From Pseudo-nitzschia pungens (lineage: Eukaryota > Bacillariophyta > Bacillariophyceae > Bacillariales > Bacillariaceae), in assembly GCA_037355855.1 (NCBI GenBank), contig CM074758.1:4685001-4749000 (forward strand): 64,000 bases of DNA, read 5' to 3'. The notes under the pieces were generated by a model. The model had not been told where the DNA came from and did no database searches. It worked only from the letters and a program-made list of their open reading frames with translations. The position numbers and the translations under genes were made by a program. Below are positions 20,150 through 32,304 of this stretch, one piece after another (the stretch's first letter is position 1; each line of letters opens with the position of its first letter).

Positions 20150-21069
20150 CAGCTACATTTTAATAGATTAACAGTCGCAAGCTCGATTGAGCTTGAAAAG
20201 CCGGAGATCTCTTGCTGATCCTAGCACAAGAATAACAAGACCGACGACGACGACGATCCAAACGACGCAATTTCGTGTCAACTGTTTGGAACGACTCTAT
20301 ACTGGATCCCCAAGCTCTCCATCGCAAGGCCATTCAAGATATTCTTGTTCTCCTTCTTCTTATTTTGGACACAACAGTACCACCACTCTGGTCTTTCAAG
20401 TCCAAGAATTGAGGGAGAAAGATTTTTTTCAAAAGATACTCTGTATCCATTATCCATCCGGCTCGTCCCGACACGACGTGCCACTGTTGCTGCTGCTACT
20501 GCCTCGACTGCTACACCCGCCACCCGTTCTAAAATCCCTGCAACAGATAACATCATCCGTATACCCACCAACGGATCACAAAGCAACCACCCACATAATT
20601 TTGTGACCTCCTACCAAAGCTCCAATCAAACTCGATACCAAACGATCCAATCAATCGAAACCGCCGCTCGTACACGATTTTCATCTTACGCAAACGACAA
20701 CAACACCGCAGCCACTGGACCCAACAACGCCAGCAATGCCAATGTCGTAGATGCTACGGTTCCACCCCGTGGCTTTTTCAAGCACACACTCACACCAATA
20801 ATACCACCAGTAACCCCTTTCCACGGTTGGACTCCCCTTGTGCCCATATCCTTCGTCACCTCTTCGTTGATGCCCGCAACGAGGACACCCTGCCGCACAG
20901 CGCTCTTGCCGACTCCAACAGCACCACCAATGCAGGTTCTTTCTTCTGCGTCCTGTGTGCTTCGCGCCTTTTGCTCTGACCCCTCTCGCTCCTGCATCCA
21001 ACAAGAAGGTCACACCAACAACCCGTGACGGCCGTGCCGCGTGTTTCGAATGTCTTGCCCGTTGTGCGT

Positions 21070-21102
<33 letters not shown>

Positions 21103-21260
21103 TTCAATATTCTCGGCCAATCGGATTGGTCCCGGCAACACCTCGTTCCAGCCCTCGACCTCGCTGCTGGTGCCGTGCCTGGAAAGATACCAGCACCAGC
21201 GTGGAGTTCCCCACCACTCACTGCTGGTGGTTTTGGACCAACAATCACACTACTATAGTA
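20150..21260 (+). mobile_element. retroelement leader-like sequence, copy 2, with decayed low-complexity ORFs
   Basis: The first 320 bp are homologous to 6284-6600. Then come overlapping, frame-shifted Ser/Thr/Ala-rich frames (for example RLVPTRRATVAAATAST, SNHPHNFVTSYQSSNQTRYQ). No protein family can be recognised. It is probably a degraded ORF1 of the same unknown element. Confidence 0.3.
21071..21100. repeat. (CA)15 microsatellite
   Basis: A perfect dinucleotide run. Confidence 0.95.
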
Positions 21261-21944
21261 CTGTAACAATCATCAGCGTGATGCTCTCCTCTGGAAACCG
21301 ACTGGCTGACCCTGCGCTTCCTGCTATGAAGAAGTACCATAGTACTACTACTGTGCTTCGCTCCGCCCTTCTCCATGCTGTCGCTTTACGATGCTCATTT
21401 CGGTGACCACTTCTCCAAGGTTCCAAGCTTGCCTTTGTTGCTGCATCTATCAGCTACTAGTACCACTACTAGTAGTAGTAACCTTACCACCAGTTCAGCT
21501 ACATTTTAATACTAGTACTAGTACTAGTGCTGCCTCTGGCGTTCGAGTAACCTTACTCCCTCGTACGCACCGTCGGAAAGCTTGGCGATAGTACTCGTAG
21601 AAGATACTAGTAGTAGAAGTAATGTACGTGCTTCCTCAAACAGACAGAGGAGGTCCGCCGTACGGTAGTAGTTTGCTTGGCTTTTTTCGAACAATTACTT
21701 TGCAGAACTCAAACATGATGATTGCTTCTTTGTCGCTCTGCAACGGCGAGGAGGGAGTTGTTTTGCATCATGTGCTTCCTAGTAGTACTAGAGTATGTAG
21801 GATTAGTTCCCACTGAAATAAAACTTGTTGATCATAATAATAATATAGTAATATTATTATGTTCGTAGAAGTATGGTGCTAATAAGATGATACCCCTCTC
21901 ATTCCGGTGTACCAAGAAAGCTACTACAGTGTCTTAAAATATAG
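21261..21944. other. non-coding, ACTAGTAGTA-rich
   Basis: ACTAGTACTAGT clusters and a short AATATTATT palindrome occur near 21830-21860. A stray TTCAGCTACATTTTAAT (21496) repeats the start of the leader-like sequence. No gene is seen. Confidence 0.3.
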
Positions 21945-22995
21945 GGCTGGTAACAGCTGGGGGATGTAGTAGATCTGGTAGTACAAATCCTACTTCAAGG
22001 GCCTAGCATCTTGTCTAGCATCCTGTCTGCTATCCCCCTTACCCAATACATCAGTTCCATCTAGTATATCTTCTTAGCATACTTTGTATCTTATAATGTA
22101 GCTAGGGCTGCTAAGAGCTGGGGCATGTAGTATTGGATCTGGTACAAATCCAAATAGAGGGGCCAAGCATCCTGCTTAGCATCCTGTCTACTATCCCCCT
22201 CACCCCAGTACACCAGTTCCAAACTAGTATATTTCTTCTTAACACACTGTGTAGTATCTTACAATATAGGGCTGCTAAGAGTTGGGTATGTAGATCTGGT
22301 ACAAATCCTAGTGGAAGGCCCCAGCATCCTGTCTAGCATCCTGTTCAATATCCCCCCCTTCAATTCTACAGTTCCTTCTGTATCATAGCACCCTGCATAT
22401 ATAATAATATAGGGCTGGTAAGAGCTGGGGTATGTAGATCTGGTACAAATCCTATTACTAGAGGGGCCAACAAGAAGCATCTTGTCTGCTGAAATCCTGT
22501 TCAATATCCCACCTTCTATTCTACAGGTCTGTCTATCTGCTGTTAGCACCCTCATGTACACCTTATAACATCAGGCTGGTAAAAGCTGGGGTATTTAGAT
22601 CTGTTACAAATCCTACTGGAAGGGCCAAACATCCTGTCTAGCACCATCCTGTTTCATATCCCCCCTTCTATTCTACAGTTCTGTCTATCTCCAGTTACTA
22701 GCAACCTACTATACATCTCAAAATATAGGGCTGGTAAGAGCTGGTGTATTTAGATCTGGTACAAATCCTACTGGAAGGGCCCAGCATGATCCTGTCAAGC
22801 ATCCTGTTTAATATTCCCCCCTTCTATTCTAGTACAGTTCCGTCTATCCCCCTTACCCCAGTATGGTTGTTCCATCTACTAGCATCTGTTAGCACCCTCC
22901 TGTGTATCTATAATATCGTAGGGCTTCTAACAGCTGGAGTATGTAGCTATGGTATATACTATCTATATCCTACTTGAGGGCCCTACCATCGTCCA
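21945..22995. repeat. Sat-A satellite, locus 4 (diverged subfamily)
   Basis: Seven units, about 155 bp apart, carry GCTGGGGTATGTAGATCTGG, ACAAATCCTACT and CAGCATCCTGTCTAGCATCC. They are more alike one another than the other loci, consistent with local amplification. Confidence 0.75.
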
Positions 22996-23185
22996 ATATC
23001 ATAACAAAAATGGCAGGAGTACTGGAGGCAATTTGTTTCCTCTAGAGTTTAAACCTCAAATTCTACTAAGGATAGATCCACAATCAAAAAGTAGTGGTGG
23101 TATCAGATTCATCTCCTAGTGTCAACCTTAGAATCAACTAGCAATGGTGTACCCACAGTTATATGCAAGCATTGGTATTCCATCA

Positions 23186-23542
23186 TGTAACACTCTAGGG
23201 TAGAATTAGATGGAGGAGTGGTACGCGATAGAGGTATTGTAAAGATGAATGATTATAAAATTGTGAATGTTTCAATACTTTATGAGATGGGAATGATTTC
23301 TTGAGTATGGGATGAATGATCAAATAATGATAATATATTATTCGGCAGGCATAATATCAAATAATCCGCAAGTCATGGGACGCTTGATATTTATCTTGAT
23401 ATTTGTATATCCAATCAGTATCGCTTGTTGTGTGTGTATATATACTGAACATACATACATGAATACCACATGTATTGGAGTACATGCAGGATTCAATGAA
23501 TCATTTAGAGCCTTCATAGGGTTGTTACACTACCATGTTACA
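23186..23542. mobile_element. solo LTR, family B (357 bp)
   Basis: Starts TGTAACACTCTAGGG and ends CCATGTTACA, homologous to 10602-10929. No internal region is attached. TTCCA stands close to both ends (23078-23082 plus 100 on the left, i.e. 23178-23182, and 23543-23547 on the right), but three extra bases separate it from the left end. Confidence 0.65.
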
Positions 23543-23847
23543 TTCCAAACACCTTGTCTCATTCTTAGAATCCACTAACAATGATAGAACAACAATCATA
23601 TCTATATTATTAAAGTACTCTAGTACTAGTGCTTCTTGCTTGTATTATATCCATCTAGTTTCAACCTTACAAGGAATCAACAAATGATATATCCACAATT
23701 ATATACTAGAGTGGTGGTGATAGATTCTTCATTTGGTGTCAACCTGATAATAAACTTATTATAGATCCATACTCATATACTACTATTGGTTTACTCACTC
23801 TAGTGCATATTGCTTGTAGTATGTGCAGACCATAGTACCTTGCGGTG

Positions 23848-24140
23848 CGACGTGAAATATCTTCAGCATAGTCTCTGTGATTTATGCCAGTACTCAAAGA
23901 AGGTCTGCACAGCTTTGTGTAGAACCACCACAGCAATACGAGATACCAGCAATTCAAAGAGAAAGCAACTCTTCTTGCTTTGTGTCTCCAGAATAAAGAT
24001 CTCCAGATCAGGTCAGTTGTCACAATCAAAGGGACTCCTGTGCTTGCATGGAGGATCATAGTACTACTATCATACAGCAATAGATCACCCTGCTTGCCAG
24101 AGAACAACAACTTGTCCCAAATATTGCAGCTTGTTTGCAT
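23848..24140 (-). pseudogene. remnant of the Copia third-ORF/3' LTR junction
   Basis: The minus strand has CTGCAATATTTGG and TACTGGCATAAATCACAGAG, followed by ACTATG and GAAGATATT. This aligns with 61041-61245 of the intact Copia element, where the last part is the start of the 3' LTR. The translations align too: SCNIW, YD.S...GVPL.V and TGINHRDYAEDI against NCNIW, YDPS...GVPLGV and TGMNHRDYEDI. It is an old relative or fragment of that element. Confidence 0.5.
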
Positions 24141-24180
24141 ATATCATTTTGTTTCTTCACACAGCAGCCATCACCAGCAG

Positions 24181-25400
24181 AGGCCCAGCTACTAATAGTA
24201 ACAAAAAGGGGGTTTGTGTAGGTCTTCTACTATGGCACTTAGGACCTTTTGCCCTGCATGCTGCTTCTTAAAAGAAAGACATAGTACTAGTAGTAGTACT
24301 ACTGTCCAGCTGTCAGGGCCTTTTGTCCCACATAGCAAATATCCTGGTGCATCCCACCAGCAATACCATTCCTCGTAGTAGGAGCCTATTGAAAATCATT
24401 TGGTTCAGTTCATCAAGCCCTATGTATTGACTGAGTCTTTTGAAACTCCAGGTGACTATCATCATGTACTACTTGTACCTCAGTGGTGCATGCATTGGTG
24501 CCAGCAGGCATTGGTGCCACATGATATCCATATTGCCTTACTTCTTGTTGTCAGCACTGCTATCATGCTCCATGCACCACTAGTATTGTTGCTGGTGCTG
24601 TTAGTATCTGTAGTAGTACTATGATTCTTGCTGACAGGTAAACATCAATCTACTAGTACAAGTATTACTGGGAGGCAGAGTTATCAACTGAAGAAGTAGA
24701 TTATTCTTGTTCGTCCATTAGAGTAATAGTAAGAAGTTACTACTATAAATATTATTACCGTATGATCAAAGTACGAGTACTCTTCGTTTTTACGAAAGGA
24801 AACCAGACTTACCGGTAAATCTTACTTCGTAAGACTTACTTTGATAAGTGACAATCCAGTTTATCAATCAGATACCGTTTTACTGTAGGAGTGGTTCGCA
24901 TCGTGCTGTACGTACGGTAGAACTGTACCGTAGTATTAGTAAGGTTACTGTAAAACAGATGCAGTTTGGTTAAGTAAGGTTTACCGGTAATCTTACTACA
25001 CATTGGACATCAACGTTGGACATAACAAGGGTCACAGTACTAGGAGTCCGACAACAATTGAGAATCACTAGTCGAGCACTGAAATTAGCACCAATGGAAC
25101 GCCAGTCAACCACCAATGGACCGGGTAGGAGAACATACCAATGACAAAAAATTATTTTGTAGGGGATAATTTCCTATAACCTCTTATAGTATGCTCTTTT
25201 GTTAATGGAAACCCCTTGTTGAAGAGCTTCACTAAACTCTTTATAAAAATCACATTTTTTGACACCACAGTTCTTCGCATCAAAATAACGAGAACACATC
25301 ACAATAACAAGAACACCTTGACCATGGTGGATCCGGCAGATACCAGAGCCAAAGGGCGTCGCAAACTGCAACTTAGTAGGGAGTAAGCAGCAAACAGCGA
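24181..25400. other. non-coding, mixed low-complexity DNA
   Basis: ACTAGTAGTAGTACTACT-type microsatellite DNA lies at 24280-24650 and GGTAAC/TTACCGG words at 24740-25010. No credible gene was found. Confidence 0.35.
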
Positions 25401-25427
25401 GCGATGCTAACAGCGAGTGGTTTCAAC

Positions 25428-25580
25428 GCGTCGATAATACAGGGGGACAGCAAGCAGCAGCAACGCGTCGATAATACAGGGGGGGGCGACAGCAAGCAGC
25501 AGCAACGCGTCGATATACAGGCGACAGCAGCAAGCAAGCAGCCACGCGTCGATATAATAAAGGGGGGGGCAGCAAGGAGC
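25428..25580 (+). repeat. G-tract minisatellite, locus 1
   Basis: Units of about 40-50 bp: AACGCGTCGATAATACAGGG with G5-8, then ACAGCAAGCAGCAGC. Related arrays lie at 33395-33730 and, inverted, at 63660-63835. A stray unit lies within 25965-26010. Confidence 0.8.
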
Positions 25581-25604
25581 GACCGCCACAACCACCACCA
25601 TTAG

Positions 25605-26020
25605 CAGCAGCAGCAGCAGCACGCGGCAAACCCAATGACAGTGCCGGTGCCAGTGCCAACGAAACCGCCTCCAAGCGCGAGAGCGAGCACTCGTACCGCC
25701 CGAGCATTTACGTCGCGCCCCCGCACGGCGTCTTTCCGTACGGCAACATTCTCAGCCTGCTCGGATTCCCGGCGCTCTTTGGCTCGACCTTTCGGGGTCT
25801 CGCCTCGTCGGCCGCCCATCGTCTCAATGGTCGAAGCCTACAATGCGTACGCACGGTACACCCTCCGACCGATCTACGAGCTGCAGGCGAGGATCCGAGC
25901 GAGCAGCAGCAGCAACAGCCGCAAGAGCGGTCCAGCTTCGGCTTTTGCTTCGGCTTCGCAAGCAGCAGCAAAGCGTCAAAAATACAGGGGGGGGACAGCA
26001 AGTAGCAAACAGCAGCGAAT
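25605..26020 (+). pseudogene. possible DGAT2-like acyltransferase fragment embedded in minisatellite DNA
   Basis: The frame read from GCGGCAAACCCAATGACAGT has no ATG of its own. It encodes RPSIYVAPPHGVFPYGNILS followed by LLGFPALFGSTFRGLASSA. PHGVFP(Y/F)GN resembles the active-site block of the DGAT2/MOGAT acyltransferases, which make triacylglycerol at the ER, although the first His of HPHG is Pro here. High GC and codon structure differ from the repeats around it. The frame decays after about 40 more codons into Gln/Ser runs and a minisatellite unit. It is probably a captured exon piece; the family assignment rests on one short block. Confidence 0.4.
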
Positions 26021-26085
26021 AACGTACATGGGTTTTGCGGTGTGGCTGCAGTGGCACGTCACAGTTGGCGTGCTACAGCTGAGCA

Positions 26086-26762
26086 CCATGGTCGATTTCG
26101 ATTTGGTTGTATTTCTTAGTAGTTGTTTAGTGGATTTTGCTTTTGCAGAGTTGCAAAAATAGAAATAATGAATTAGAGTTTGCTCCAGTTTGTTTGAAAT
26201 AGGTTTTCGATTGTACCAAACATAAGTCTTAGTGGTAATGAGGTCGGCGGACGCGTCTAAGTATAGGATAACTCCTGGGATTGAGGTCGACCGACGTGTC
26301 TATGTATGGAGAAGTGGTGGGAATGCGACGCGTCCAAGTATGGAGAAGTGGTGGGAATGAGGTCGACCGACGCGTCCATGTATAGGAGAACTGCTGGGAC
26401 TGAGAGGTGTTGGACCTCTCTTTAGCTATTGTAGATCTACAAGTCTGGATATCGAACATACCGGTACATGAACGTCCGGAAAAACACGAGTGGATCAATC
26501 GATCAATTTGCTGCTAGATGGCCTATGTTCGATATCCACCAATGGAGATGAATATAATCGAATCCCACAAGTTTTCTTTACTTAGATGTGGGAGTGACAT
26601 CGGAGTGATCGACTGCCGGCGCTATTTGGGTACAATCGAAAACCTATTACAAAAAATAAACTGGAGCAACACTAATTCATTATTTCTATTTTTGCAACTT
26701 GTAAAAGAAAATCCACTAAAGAACCACTAAGGAATACAACCAAAATCGAATTCGACAATGGT
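26086..26762. mobile_element. foldback element (~130-bp inverted arms), copy 1
   Basis: The left arm (26086-26218) and right arm (26630-26762) are inverted copies. Both contain ATTTTGGTTGTATTTCTTAG-type sequence, TTGCAAAAATAGAAATAATG, GCTCCAGTTT and TAGGTTTTCGATTGTACC. The centre carries several GGTCGACCGACGCGTC(C/T)A repeats. No ORF is present. Right-arm copies occur near 30080-30190 and 31370-31500. Confidence 0.65.
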
Positions 26763-27639
26763 GGGGACGCTGGAGACGCGACAATCGACAATCGGTTGGT
26801 GGAGACGCGACAATCGACAGTGGTGGGGACGCTGGAGACGCAATAATCAACTGGTGGTGGAGACGTGACAACAATCGACTGGTGGTGGAGACACAAGAAT
26901 CTACTTGTTCTTCTTTGCCTTCAACGATAAATACTTGTTTGTATACCCGACGTTCGTAAAGTAGTTTACGAACTCGGGCATCCCCCGAATAATTGCAATA
27001 ATAATAATAATAATATACTTATTTAAGTAGGAAAATCCACCGAAGGTGGTTAAAAGCTACTCAGTCTGTAACCAGACTTTATCGTCGCCTCAATCGAAGA
27101 GAGGTTAGGCCCCAAGTTGTAGAACGACGCGTCGCCTCAACCATGGGGGATTTGGGCCCCAGGTTGTAAAGACGACTATTTTGCAAACGAACCTTGGTAA
27201 GAAACAGGAAGAAAAACAAACCAGTCCAGAGCACAACAGACACTGCTGTTGCAAAGCGTACAGGAGACGGGGTAACAAGAACGTGAAAGGGAAAGACACA
27301 AGCAAAACTGTCCCTCCAATGCTGGTATGCAGCATCCGTAATGCTAGTGGTCAGCCGACACAAGCAAAACCCTTCCTCAGATACATAGTATCAGTAATGC
27401 TAGTGGTCAGCGTACAAAAGCAAAACTCCTCTCTGGATGCTGGAGTGCAGCATCAGTAATGCGAGTAGTCAGCCCCAAACACATTCCTTACCACACACTC
27501 CTTACCATTCGTATGGTACCGTACACCGAAAACAAGCAAAATTTCCCAGGTAATGCTTGTATTCCGTCGAAACACTAAGAGGCAGTGGAGCCTACTACCA
27601 AATTCGTAGAACGAACTTGCTCTCCTGTAGTAGCTTGGA
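26763..27639. other. non-coding with short tandem repeats
   Basis: Degenerate repeats GACAATCGACAATGGTGG and GGTGGAGACGCGACAA lie at 26755-26890. At 27300-27470 there are about three ~60-bp units with CAGTAATGCTAGTGGTCAGC. No gene is recognised. Confidence 0.4.
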
Positions 27640-28480
27640 AACACGGCCTTTAAGTGATAACACTTATGAACCATCAGGGCTGTAGGCTTGAAAACAGGTG
27701 GCAGCTGTACTGTGAACTGGAGGGGTATATGTTGGTGGTGAAGCATTAAGTAACATGTACTTAGCGGCTTTGGGGCTTGGGTCAGAAAAACAGTAGGTCC
27801 ATAGTCAAAAACAATTATGGTCCAGCAGGGCAGTAGACTTGAAAACAGATGACAGTTGAAGTGTGCACCTGAGGGGGTTATGTAGGTAGGAGAGCCTTAA
27901 GCAAGCTGTACTTAGCGGCTTTGGGGCTTGGGTCGAGAAACAGTAGGACCATAAGCGAAACACTTATAGTCCAGCAGGGCAGTGGACTTGAAAACAGATG
28001 ACAGTTGAAGTGTGCACCTGACAGGGTTATGTAGGTAGGAGAGCCTTAAGCAAACTGTACTTAGCGACTTTGGGGCTTGGGTCAGGAAACAGTAGGACCA
28101 TAAGCGAAAACACTTATGGTCCAGCAGGGCAGTAGACTTGAAAACAGATGACATTTATACAGTACATCTGGGAGGTATATGTAGATGGTAGAGCCTTAAG
28201 TGAACTGTACTTAGCGGCTTTGGGGCTTGGGTCAGAAAACAGTAGGACCATAAGCGAAAACACTTATGGTCCAGCAGGGCAATAGACTTGGAAACAGATG
28301 ACATTTATACTGTACACCTGAGAGGTATATGTAGATGGTAGAGCCTTAAGTGAACTGTACTTAGCGGCTTTTGGGCTTGGGTCAGAAAACAGTAGGACCA
28401 TAAGTGAAAACACTTATGGTCCAGCAGGGCAATAGACTTGGAAACAGATGACATCTGGAATTTCGTGTAGAAATATTCCT
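27640..28480. repeat. ~150-bp tandem repeat (Sat-B), about six units
   Basis: CACTTATGGTCCAGCAGGGC recurs near 27662, 27814, 27962, 28112, 28262 and 28413. Each unit also holds CTTAGCGGCTTTGGGGCTTG and GGTAGAGCCTTAAG. The spacing of 148-152 bp is regular. Confidence 0.85.
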
Positions 28481-28799
28481 ACAGTGGAAGAACTTTAAGT
28501 GAGAATCACTTAAGCAGCTTGGAAACAGTGTAGAACATTAAGTATAGCAAGATATACGTAAGGGCCTTGGTTGGAGCTTGGGAACTACATCGAAAAAGAG
28601 TGGTGAATTGCTGTAGTATCTGTACTGGAAGTGCTGTAGAAAATTATGTGTCGGTTTTGTGTTGGTTGTTGCTGCTGCTTGATCGGCCACCGAGTGGTGA
28701 ATTGGCAACCAAAGCAACCAAACGAAGCATCCAGCAACTGAACCGATAGCAGAAACGAAGAGCGCAGGTCTTGGTTAATACATGTAGGTCCTGGGGTTG
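28481..28799. other. unassigned DNA between Sat-B and transposon copy 2
   Basis: Decaying satellite-like words followed by unique DNA; no coding sequence is supported. Confidence 0.3.
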
Positions 28800-29770
28800 T
28801 GATTGGGGGTGTATAAGGGAGCGAGATATCGCATGGTAAAGTTGTGTAGAAATCTACGTATTTTTAGTACTGGAACATCGGAACGTCGGACAAAATGCGC
28901 GTCGCGCAAATTGTATCCCCCGAATAATTGCAAACAGCTGCTGGCACAGGTCAGCTGGGTTGGAGATATCATACATCTTGTTGTAGCTGAGTGCCATTTC
29001 GATTGTATTGAATACATACTCAATGGGTCCATTCACTGTATAATAAGGGGCACAAAATGCCATCTTCAAAGTATGATTTTCACCATGCCCATAGTTCCCT
29101 CGCTGGCGCACCCTCCCACAGAGCGCAGCCTTCCCCATTCTCCTGTTTGCGTTCTCCAGCTTAATCCCTGCTTCATCCACATCGATCATATCATCCCTAT
29201 GAATGTCCGTAATTCCATACAGATAATTCATTGTCCAGTATCGGAATCGCCGCTTGTATCGATTGCGAAAAGGAAACGCCTGATTTGCTGTCGTAGACCC
29301 CTTCTTCTTGCTGAATGTCATCATTAATAGCATATCTAGGCGTTTGGCAAGGAGGCTGGACCTTATTGCTCTTCAGGGATTGCCGTTCACCATGGTGGTG
29401 GAATTGTCGATTGTCGAATTCTCGTCGTCGTTGTCGGCGAAATCAGAAGCAGTTCGAAAATCACTTTCCGAGGTCAATTTTTCAGCAGAAAAAAAGGCTC
29501 AGATGCACTGTCGATGCAAGGATTGCTCTGGACACGAAAAATGGTTCAAAAGAGTTGTTGCAACAGGATTTGGGCAACCACCATGGTCCCGGTCAAAATG
29601 AGAAAGAGTGGTGTGTTTTTTGGTGTCAAAAAAGAAGAAGACTAGAGCCTACACTAAATTACGTAGAAATTTGTACTACAGAGTTTTTCAGGGTTTGCGT
29701 CGAATCGACGTAAAAAAGCTTTTTTTTCTGATTAAAAAGGTGGGGGGATCAGCTGATAGGAATTCCGTAG
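28800..29770 (-). mobile_element. Tc1/IS630-like transposon, copy 2, internally deleted
   Basis: The right end (CCGTAG at 29765-29770, TA at 29771-29772) and leader match copy 1. The left inverted repeat is absent, so the boundary near 28800 is approximate. Target bases on the right continue as CCAATAGTGCCACCGGCAGT, which belongs to the foldback family, so this copy inserted into such an element. Confidence 0.65.
28854..29394 (-). pseudogene. transposase remnant with two internal deletions
   Basis: The start (MVNGNPLKSN, ATG at 29394) is followed after about 20 codons by a jump to KKGSTTANQAF, removing roughly residues 23-153 of copy 1 and shifting the frame. A second gap after HTLKMA removes about 70 residues, including the second catalytic aspartate. 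The third block (GPIEYVFNTIEMAL) and a C-terminus missing from copy 1 in this window (PADLCQQLFAIIRG) are kept. The product cannot be active. Confidence 0.7.
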
Positions 29771-29772
29771 TA

Positions 29773-30190
29773 CCCAATAGTGCCACCGGCAGTCGATCAC
29801 TCCCACGTCTAGTAAGTATCGAACACTTGTGGGAATCGATTATTCATCTCTATTGGTGGATATCGAACATAGGTACAATAGAAAACCTTGGACGTCCACA
29901 TGGTGGGATTGAGGTCGGCGGACGCCGCAAAGTATAAAAGAACTCCTGGGATTGAAGACCGACGTGCTTGTAATCTGATAGGTTAGAGTTGTCTTTAGAT
30001 ATTATTTATTTACAGGGGTGGATATCGAACATATGTTACATGAAAACCGGAACACCAAAACAGGATCGATCGATCCAAAAAGCGCTCATAGCGCTCAGCA
30101 ACTCTAATTCATTACGAAGTATTTCTATTTTTGCAACTTGCAAAAGCAAAATCCACTAAACAACCAAATCGAAATCGACAATGGTGGTGG
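29773..30190. repeat. foldback family, copy 2 (partial)
   Basis: It shares GGATATCGAACATAGGTACA, GGACGTCCACATGGTGGGA and the right arm TATTTCTATTTTTGCAACTT with 26086-26762 and 31040-31520. Confidence 0.55.
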
Positions 30191-31039
30191 AGACGCGACA
30201 ATATACAATCGACAATGGTGGTGGAGATGCAGCAGTTTGGTTCCGCAAATCGGAGCTCACGCTGACTGCGGTGTCCTCAATTTGCGCCTCGGCCGCCACC
30301 TTTTGCGTACACAGCATCTTTTGCTTCTTGCGATCGCTTCTTCGACGGTTTCACCATCCTCCACGAAAGACCTTCGGTCGCTGCTGCTGGTGCTGCTGTG
30401 GCTCGTCGTCATTCGAAGTGCTTTCTTGCTTGTCTTTCGTTCGTTCTTCGCTCGCTTGCTTACTCGCTGTTGGGTGGGTGGGAGGCAGTAGTGGAGATGG
30501 GTGGATTTGGATGGATGGATTGGCCGAAACGGGTTCGGTTCGGTTCGGTTCCGTTCAATCAATCGTTCGTCTCGATTTCGAACAATGATTTGATTCTTGG
30601 TCGTGCGCGATGGCGATCGATCGATTGATTCGCGTGTGGTGTTGTGTGGGTTTCGCTCGTTTTTGCGGTTCGCGCTCTGCGTAATTACGGTACAGCAGCT
30701 GTTGAATCTAACTGTGTGCGATCGATCCTTTTGTTACTGGAACAATTGCTGAGCGCTTCCCGGATCAAGCGCAAAGCAACTGATCTTGCCAAGCGTGGAA
30801 AAGATCCGGAGGAGTGCCTCCCCAAGATGGTGGACTGGTGCAAGCGCCAGAAGATTCCAGCAAAAGACACTGGAGCAGAGAAGAAATAAACTTTATTATT
30901 AGTAATTATCTATGATTAGTTGTAGATTGTCGCGTTGTAGTAGATTGTTGATTGCTTGCTGTAGTGTTTTGATGTTACCATCAGCAAAATTATGAGCTGC
31001 TGCTGCCTACTGTTGTTTGCTGCTGTTTGCTGGAGTGGA
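30191..31039 (+). other. GC-richer segment with a possible terminal exon, unidentified
   Basis: The composition changes to ordinary gene-like DNA. From about 30750 a frame encodes SRIKRKATDLAKRGKDPEEC and LPKMVDWCKRQK, ending in TAA at 30887-30889, with an AATAAA at the stop. It has no ATG; a splice acceptor could precede it. The N-terminal side (30200-30640) has no consistent frame. I do not recognise a family. It may be a host gene fragment captured between two foldback copies. Confidence 0.3.
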
Positions 31040-31520
31040 TCGATCGATCGATTTTTCGGTTCCGGACTTTCATGTACCGGTATGTTCGTTATCCAGACAT
31101 GTAGAGCTACAATAGTAGCTAAAGAGAGGTCCAACACCTCTGAGTCCCAGCAGTTCTTCTATACTTTGCGGCGCTGGTCGACTTCAATCCCACCATCTGG
31201 ACGTCCAAGGTTTTCTAGTGTACCTATGTTTGATATCCACCAATGGAGATGAGTAGAATCGAATCCCACAAGTGTTCGATACATAGCTGTGGGAGTGACA
31301 TGGGAGTGACGTGGGAGTGACATGGGAGTGATCGACTACCGGCCCTATCGGGGTACAAGCGAAAACCTATTACAAATAAACTGGAGCAGACTGGAGCAAA
31401 CTCTAATTCATTATTATTTCTATTTTTGCAACTCTGTAAAAGCAAATCCCCCACTAAACTACCGCTAAGAAATACAACCAAAATCGACAATCGACAATCG
31501 ACAATCGACAATGGTGGAGC
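31040..31520. mobile_element. foldback family, copy 3 (partial)
   Basis: 31060-31170 is the inverse of 26385-26490 (GAGAGGTCCAACACCTCT, CAGCAGTTCTTCTATAC). 31370-31500 repeats the right arm. GTGGGAGTGACATGGGAGTG is duplicated three times inside. Confidence 0.55.
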
Positions 31521-32302
31521 CGGAGACGCGACAATCATCGGTAGTAATTGAACTATGACCGATATTCAATACTGTTGAGCAAGACACAGGTCACCGCAAC
31601 TGCAGGATGCGGGTGGGGGACACGCCCGCACCTCCACGCACACCACCTGTGAACTTGCCGCGCGCGCCGTGACGAGCACTACGACGTATGTGAGGAAGGT
31701 CCCAATGGTAGGTAGGTAAGTGTCACGAGAGGGCCGACAGCGCGCGTACTGTAGACGGGCACAATGCGGTGCCCGCACAAGGTACGCAGTCGCTACCGGG
31801 CACGGAGGTGCGGGACGATGCCTTCCCCATCTGCTCACCTCATTGTCCCTTGGCCAACACCAAGCCGACGACAATGAGGAGTGCTGTTCCCTGTGGGAGC
31901 GGATCAACAAAACTCCCGCCCGCCCACCCGGCAAGGACTCTCTGTGCACTGTACTAACCCTACATACCCCTACTACATAGGGGTCCCACCCCGATTAGGG
32001 TTCGGGTTAGTGACTAGATAGCTACCGCGCACACGCGCGCGCACGCTATACCACACATTCGCCTAAAGCTTCGTCAATCCGCCATCACTACAGAATAGAC
32101 ATAGTGTATACCGCGTATGACCTAGTATAGACAAATGTGAGCACAGAGTACGTGCACTCCGAAGTTGACGTACACCCGAGACGGCGCCGGGGTATCCCAA
32201 AGGATACGGTATGTGTGCGTTCCTAATAACTGAACGTTTGCCGTACAACTAAGTAGAAAATGTACCACGAAAATAAAAACTCTAAAATACTACGTAAGAT
32301 TT
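31521..32302. other. GC-rich unassigned DNA
   Basis: 31590-31960 is GC-rich with frames on both strands but no recognised protein. 31990-32050 holds GGGTTCGGGTTAG and a CGCACACGCGCGCGCACG alternating run. No RNA gene structure was seen. Confidence 0.3.
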
Positions 32303-32304
32303 TA

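Noticed and set aside
31560..32050. Possible rRNA or tRNA gene in the GC-rich stretch
   Set aside because: No conserved rRNA core words, no tRNA A/B boxes and no cloverleaf could be found.
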